Source: Pseudomonas sp. BCA17 (lineage in GTDB: Bacteria; Pseudomonadota; Gammaproteobacteria; Pseudomonadales; Pseudomonadaceae). Taken from it: a stretch of DNA of 64,000 nt. The notes under the pieces are model-generated. The model worked only from the letters and a program-made list of their open reading frames with translations, was not told where the DNA came from and made no database searches. Below, piece by piece: positions 61,685 to 64,000 of this stretch (positions are counted from its first letter, which is position 1; the number at the start of each line of letters is the position of its first letter). The position numbers and the translations under genes were made by a program. The stretch lies in contig NZ_SGWI01000005.1 of assembly GCF_004519405.1 (NCBI RefSeq), forward strand, positions 1 to 64,000, read 5' to 3'.

Positions 61685-61973
61685 GGGTTTTTCCTTTGGC
61701 GAACGCCGCCTGTTGGTCGGCGCTGGCTTCTTTCTGGTATTGGGCTTTCCACTCGGCGTACGGCATGCCGTACACCACTTCACGTGCGTCATCGAGGCTC
61801 AGCTCGATCTGGCGCTCGTCAGCCTCGGCCTTGTACCACTTGGACAGGCAGTTACGGCAGAAGCCGGCGAGGTTCATCAGGTCGATGTTCTGCACATCCT
61901 TGCGGCTGTCCAGATGTGCCACCAAACGGCGAAAGGCAGCGGCTTCGAGTTCGAGACGTTGTTGATCGGTCAT
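61677..61973 (-). CDS. DUF1244 family protein
   Basis: The 98-residue protein has MNLAGFCRNCLSKWYKAEAD with a Cys pair and REVVYGMPYAEWKAQYQ, the DUF1244 signature. The role is unknown. ATG 61973 is preferred over an in-frame start at 62006. It overlaps the HopJ-like gene by 8 bases. Confidence 0.88.
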   Translation of the reverse strand: MTDQQRLELEAAAFRRLVAHLDSRKDVQNIDLMNLAGFCRNCLSKWYKAEADERQIELSLDDAREVVYGMPYAEWKAQYQKEASADQQAAFAKGKTHD

Positions 61974-61983
61974 GGGGGATCTC

Positions 61984-62066
61984 TTTGAGACAGCTTCAAG
62001 CTTCAAGCTGTAAGTTGTAATGGGTTGGCCTTTGCTTGTCGCTTGTCGCTAACGGCTTGCAGCTAA
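61984..62066. repeat. Dispersed AAGCTTCAAGC-type repeat touching folX
   Basis: AAGCTTCAAGCTGTAAG and CGGCTTGCAGCTAACG units form an imperfect palindrome. The right part extends into the last codons and stop codon of folX (62049-62051). It is related to the repeat at 56586-56660. Confidence 0.6.
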
Positions 62067-62420
62067 CGTTATCGACACCGATTCGGCAAAGCGCAGCGCA
62101 TGAGGCTTGTCCACTTCGACTTCGGCATACAGCACCGATTCGTTACTCATCACCAGGTCCAGCAGTTCCTGAGTCAGGCGCTCCAGCAAGGCGAAGCGAT
62201 TGCCTTCGACGTGGGCAATGATGGCCTTGGTGATGGTGCGGTAGTTCAGCGCGTGGTCGATGTCGTTGTCGCGCACCGCTTCCTGGGCGGCATACAGGAT
62301 CGTCAGGTTGATCAGCACATCCTGCTTATTGAGGATTTCGTCCTCGTTGATGCCGATAAACGTGCGCAGGCACAGGTCCTTGACCCGGATGCGCGCCATG
62401 CCTGGTTGAAGTTGTGGCAT
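62049..62420 (-). CDS. folX: Dihydroneopterin triphosphate 2'-epimerase
   Basis: FolX epimerises 7,8-dihydroneopterin triphosphate to dihydromonapterin triphosphate. The 123-residue protein has the tunnelling fold (MARIRVKDLCLRTFIGINEDE, TKAIIAHVEGNRFALLERLT, EVEVDKPHALRFAESVSITL). FolB is close in sequence, but the FolE-FolM context favours FolX. ATG 62420 lies two bases after folE. The C-terminal codons fall in a dispersed repeat. Confidence 0.85.
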   Translation of the reverse strand: MPQLQPGMARIRVKDLCLRTFIGINEDEILNKQDVLINLTILYAAQEAVRDNDIDHALNYRTITKAIIAHVEGNRFALLERLTQELLDLVMSNESVLYAEVEVDKPHALRFAESVSITLAASR

Positions 62421-62422
62421 TG

Positions 62423-62983
62423 CTACTTGCTCCGTCCAATCAGTTGCAGGAACTCCATGCGGGTGGTGTTCGACTCGCGGAACGCGCCGAGCATCACCGA
62501 GGTGTTCATGGTTGAGTTCTGTTTCTCCACGCCGCGCATCATCATGCACATGTGCCTGGCTTCGATAACCACCGCCACGCCGGCGGCCTGGGTGACCTGC
62601 TGGATCGCGTCGGCGATTTGCCGCGTGAGGTTTTCCTGGATCTGCAGGCGCCGCGCATACATGTCGACAATGCGCGCCAGCTTCGACAGGCCGAGCACCT
62701 TGCCGGTCGGAATATAGGCCACATGGGCCTTGCCGATAAAGGGCAGCAAGTGGTGCTCGCAGAGTGAATACAGCTCGATGTCCTTGAGGATCACCATCTC
62801 GTCATTATCGGACGCAAACAGTGCGCCATTGACGATCTCGTCCAGGTTCTGTTCGTAGCCGTGACACAAGTATTGCATGGCCTTGGCGGCTCGCTTGGGC
62901 GTGTCGAGCAAACCTTCGCGCTGCGGGTCTTCGCCCAGGCCCTTGAGGATCTCGCGGTAGTGGTGGGGCAGGGATAAGGTCAT
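62423..62983 (-). CDS. folE: GTP cyclohydrolase I
   Basis: FolE converts GTP to 7,8-dihydroneopterin triphosphate, the first step of pterin and folate synthesis. The 186-residue protein has the zinc ligands Cys and His in SLCEHHLLPFIGKAHVAYIP, KLARIVDMYARRLQIQENLT, and the third ligand region RHMCMMMRG. It is followed by folX and preceded by folM on the same strand. Confidence 0.95.
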   Translation of the reverse strand: MTLSLPHHYREILKGLGEDPQREGLLDTPKRAAKAMQYLCHGYEQNLDEIVNGALFASDNDEMVILKDIELYSLCEHHLLPFIGKAHVAYIPTGKVLGLSKLARIVDMYARRLQIQENLTRQIADAIQQVTQAAGVAVVIEARHMCMMMRGVEKQNSTMNTSVMLGAFRESNTTRMEFLQLIGRSK

Positions 62984-63003
62984 ACGACATCCTCACAAAC
63001 GGC

Positions 63004-63714
63004 TTACTTGATATGCCGCCCGCCGTTGACGGTCAGGGTGGTACCGGTGACATACGGGTTGTCCAGCAGGTAACGCACGCTCTGGTAGATCACCTGCGGC
63101 CCGGGTTCGATGCCCAGAGCGGACTTGGCCAGGACCTTGGCGCGGTAGGCCGCGTCGTCGTTCTCGTTGAACATCACCATCGCCGGGGCGATGCCGTTGA
63201 CCTTGATCAGCGGCGCGAACTGCGCGGCAAACGACAGCGTGAGGCTGTCGAGCCCGGCCTTGGTGGCGCAGTATGCGATGTGCTGGCGGCTGCCCTTGCG
63301 CACCACATCATCACTGATATGCACGATATCGGCAGGTGTCGAGCGCTGCAGCAAAGCAGAACAATGCAGGTTGATCAGGTAGGGCGCAAGCATGTGCACG
63401 CTGAACATGTCATGGAACGCGCGGGTTTCGTCGCCCGGCGTTTCCGCGACCCACGCCGAGGCGTTGTGGATGATTGCACGCAGGCTGTCGGTGTGAGTTT
63501 TCAATTGTGCGATAAACGCGAGAATCCCGACTTCGCTGGAAAAGTCGGCAAACAGGCCGATGGCGCCACGCTTGCGCAAAGTGTCGACGCCTTGGCGTTC
63601 GCTGCGGTAGCTGAAGATCACCGCATGACCGTCATCCAGCAACCGCTCGGCGCAGTGCAGGCCGACGCGCTGGCCGGCACCGGTGATCAGGATCGGGGCG
63701 TTGGTTGCAGTCAT
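63004..63714 (-). CDS. folM: Dihydromonapterin reductase
   Basis: FolM is a short-chain dehydrogenase that reduces dihydromonapterin to tetrahydromonapterin, the phenylalanine hydroxylase cofactor in pseudomonads. The 236-residue protein has the Rossmann motif ILITGAGQRVGLHCAERL, IIHNASAW, and YCATKAGLDSLTLSF with the catalytic YxxxK (Tyr of IAYCATK). ATG 63714 is used; an upstream TTG is less likely. It starts a folM-folE-folX operon. Confidence 0.92.
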   Translation of the reverse strand: MTATNAPILITGAGQRVGLHCAERLLDDGHAVIFSYRSERQGVDTLRKRGAIGLFADFSSEVGILAFIAQLKTHTDSLRAIIHNASAWVAETPGDETRAFHDMFSVHMLAPYLINLHCSALLQRSTPADIVHISDDVVRKGSRQHIAYCATKAGLDSLTLSFAAQFAPLIKVNGIAPAMVMFNENDDAAYRAKVLAKSALGIEPGPQVIYQSVRYLLDNPYVTGTTLTVNGGRHIK

Positions 63715-63771
63715 TGGGGGGCTCAAATCGCTGGCAGGCTGGAACTATACCAGCGACCGGCCCCCCTGTAC

Positions 63772-64000
63772 TCACGCGGGGGCTTCGGTGACCTTGCGCG
63801 GCGGCGTGGGATGTAGCCAATTCGCCAGCAGGTGGGTCGACAGCGGGATAAAGAAGTACACCATCAACGGCGTGAGTGCCGCTGTGCTGACCAGCACACG
63901 GGGGAGCAGGGCCAGCTCGCTGAGCAGTGGCCCAAGGCCGAAGTTGAACAGCAGTGACACCGGGAAAAATGCCAGCCAGATCGCCACCGCCTGTTTCCAG
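63772..64000 (-). CDS. Truncated membrane protein (C-terminal part only)
   Basis: The frame is open to the window edge, so this is the last 70-odd residues of a longer gene. Two membrane segments are seen (WLAFFPVSLLFNFGLGPLL and VLVSTAALTPLMVYFFIPL), then a short tail ending KVTEAPA. This tail resembles the C-terminus of antibiotic-biosynthesis-monooxygenase superfamily proteins with two membrane helices in Pseudomonas. The identification is tentative because the N-terminal domain is outside the window. Confidence 0.55.
   Translation of the reverse strand, partial: WKQAVAIWLAFFPVSLLFNFGLGPLLSELALLPRVLVSTAALTPLMVYFFIPLSTHLLANWLHPTPPRKVTEAPA

Noticed and set aside
15485..62066. Possible CRISPR arrays from the repeated palindromes
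   Set aside because: The repeats are palindromic, dispersed singly or in pairs in intergenic gaps, and lack regular spacers or nearby cas genes. They are REP/REPIN units.

Overview
This window reads as chromosomal DNA of a Pseudomonas of the P. fluorescens group. The protein sequences are pseudomonad in character. The block fklB / small iron-type gene / ispB / rplU-rpmA-obg-proB has the order I remember from P. aeruginosa PAO1 (PA4572 to PA4565). The intergenic gaps carry many GC-rich palindromes of the REP/REPIN kind typical of this group. I see no tRNA, rRNA, CRISPR array, prophage or complete insertion sequence.

Layout. 0.1-9.3 kb: recC-recB-recD, overlapping by ATGA junctions. 9.4-11.7 kb: yfiR-yfiN-yfiB, a c-di-GMP signalling operon. 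12-15.5 kb: a LysR regulator divergent from mmsAB (valine/3-hydroxyisobutyrate catabolism). 15.6-31.6 kb: a large tryptophan and aromatic catabolism block with kynBA, an aromatic amino acid permease, antABC with antR, catR-catBCA, an Lrp-type kynR, kynU, a second permease and a LysR regulator. Together these genes encode tryptophan -> kynurenine -> anthranilate -> catechol -> cis,cis-muconate -> beta-ketoadipate enol-lactone. 31.7-36.5 kb: miscellaneous transport, regulator and dehydrogenase genes. 36.8-40.5 kb: GntP-type permease, RpiR regulator and N-acyl-D-amino-acid deacylase. 40.5-41.3 kb: a gene-poor stretch ending in a 32-codon gene with a strong ribosome binding site and terminator. 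41.3-49.1 kb: a chemoreceptor and a 1898-residue dermonecrotic-toxin-like protein. 49.2-57.9 kb: housekeeping genes, then a glutathione peroxidase and an Old Yellow Enzyme. 58-64 kb: glycosyltransferase, cysZ, trxB, a HopJ-family gene, folX-folE-folM and a truncated membrane protein gene at the edge.

Most notable observations. (1) Two homologous 170-181 bp elements lie in opposite orientation at 17704-17874 and 22392-22572. They have IS4-like terminal inverted repeats, flanking 13-bp direct repeats and a REPIN as cargo. One has split a perfect bidirectional terminator between kynA and the permease; the other sits in what should be the antABC 5' leader. (2) The large toxin-like protein carries two tandem TIKI/EreA/ChaN-like domains, the first lacking the catalytic-type residues present in the second, behind an N-terminal region with a thrice-repeated motif. 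(3) The 32-codon gene at 41122-41220 has a hairpin that could mask its ribosome binding site and a 22/23-bp direct repeat upstream. (4) REP arms supply the stop codon of catR and sit inside the ant operon. All functional statements rest on reading the sequence and on recalled family knowledge; no searches were run.
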